Below are positions 5,103-5,431 of a stretch of 5,431 bases of DNA, one piece after another. This DNA comes from BMS3Bbin07 sp036244995 (lineage in GTDB: Bacteria > Nitrospirota > Thermodesulfovibrionia > Thermodesulfovibrionales > JdFR-85). The stretch spans positions 1-5,431 of the forward strand of contig BTTF01000119.1 in the NCBI GenBank assembly GCA_036244995.1, in the 5' to 3' direction. Each line of letters starts with the position of its first letter. Positions within the stretch are counted from its first letter, which is position 1. Under the pieces are notes generated by a model. It was not told where the DNA came from, searched no databases, and saw only the letters and a list, made by a program, of their open reading frames with translations. The position numbers and the translations under genes were made by a program.

Positions 5103-5431
5103 TTGGTAATATATAAAATTTTAAATAAATTTAAGTCGTCTTTTTTTTCTGACTTTTTTCCTGTATTCTCCTTAACCGTAGTCATCATCTTATCACTCGC
5201 CTTTACCACTGCGTGTGCACCTGCTGCTTCTGTCAAATGGGACGAACCCAGCAACCGTTCGGTAAATCAAGGAGTTTCCAGCACAAAGGCTGTTTCATTT
5301 ACAACCCCGGAAGAGATGACGCCGGAGCAAAAAAAACCCGTTAACCCGTTACAGCGGTCTCCATACTTAATCGAAGAGTTAGACAAAATTCCTGCACTAT
5401 CTCCAAGGGACGAAGTGTTGGAAGGCCAGGA
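5103..5431 (+). CDS. Putative lipoprotein, N-terminal part (runs off window)
   Basis: An open frame of 109 codons reaching the window edge. From TTG 5103 the protein begins (M)VIYKILNKFKSS with Lys residues 5, 9 and 11, then a hydrophobic stretch at about 14-37 ending LSLAFTTAC. Cys38 fits a type II (lipoprotein) signal peptide, although Thr at -3 makes the lipobox imperfect; an ordinary secretion signal or membrane anchor is the alternative. After Cys38 comes a polar, Pro-, Ser- and Gln-rich stretch (PEEMTPEQKKPVNPLQRSPY), typical of a linker in the periplasm. No known domain is reached before the sequence ends, so I do not name a function. Support for a real gene: the signal-like N-terminus, a consensus promoter upstream, a ribosome site, and no stop to the window edge. 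It could belong to a secretion or export apparatus linked to the glycan genes, but nothing seen here proves that. Confidence 0.6.
   Translation, partial: MVIYKILNKFKSSFFSDFFPVFSLTVVIILSLAFTTACAPAASVKWDEPSNRSVNQGVSSTKAVSFTTPEEMTPEQKKPVNPLQRSPYLIEELDKIPALSPRDEVLEGQ

Overview
The window reads as chromosomal DNA from a free-living Gram-negative bacterium of intermediate GC content. It holds surface-polysaccharide sugar genes, a partial lipoprotein-like gene and many intergenic hairpin repeats. Planctomycetota (anammox type), Desulfobacterota or Nitrospirota would all fit this style. No rRNA or other lineage marker is present, so the assignment is only a guess.

Left part (1-1105): an AT-rich repeat array around one intact small gene. 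The gene (461-838) encodes a GxxExxY-family protein of the PD-(D/E)XK nuclease-like superfamily. Three further copies of only its last ~80 bases lie at 119-196, 289-372 and 931-1014. Each tail is followed by arms of a 27-base GC-rich element (core CTTnGCG repeated every 8-9 bases). At 198-280, 374-456 and 840-922 the arms form long inverted repeats. The tail-plus-hairpin units have a period of 176 bases. They look like internally deleted derivatives of the intact gene plus its flanking hairpins, so the array resembles an autonomous/non-autonomous mobile-repeat family. This is the most unusual part of the window. A short terminator-like hairpin (75-95) precedes it.

Middle part (1116-4863): three sugar genes on the + strand. 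A GT4 glycosyltransferase of the WbuB/WcaI type overlaps by 4 bases with wecB, the non-hydrolysing UDP-GlcNAc 2-epimerase. After a 254-base gap with three GC-bearing hairpins comes an extended-SDR NAD-dependent sugar epimerase/dehydratase with a GTG start. WecB would supply UDP-ManNAc, the SDR enzyme another modified nucleotide sugar, and the glycosyltransferase would add a sugar to a lipid-linked intermediate for exopolysaccharide, O-antigen or a similar glycan. The glycosyltransferase gene begins 14 bases after the repeat array, so the array appears to have replaced its original upstream region. Its best start is TTG 1116, not the longer frame that runs back into the repeat.

Right part (4864-5431): a short intergenic region with a dispersed-repeat-like motif and a perfect-consensus sigma70-type promoter (TTGACA, 18 bases, TATAAT). 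It is followed by the start of a gene with a TTG codon (5103) and a lipoprotein-like signal peptide, cut off by the window edge; its function is not recognised.
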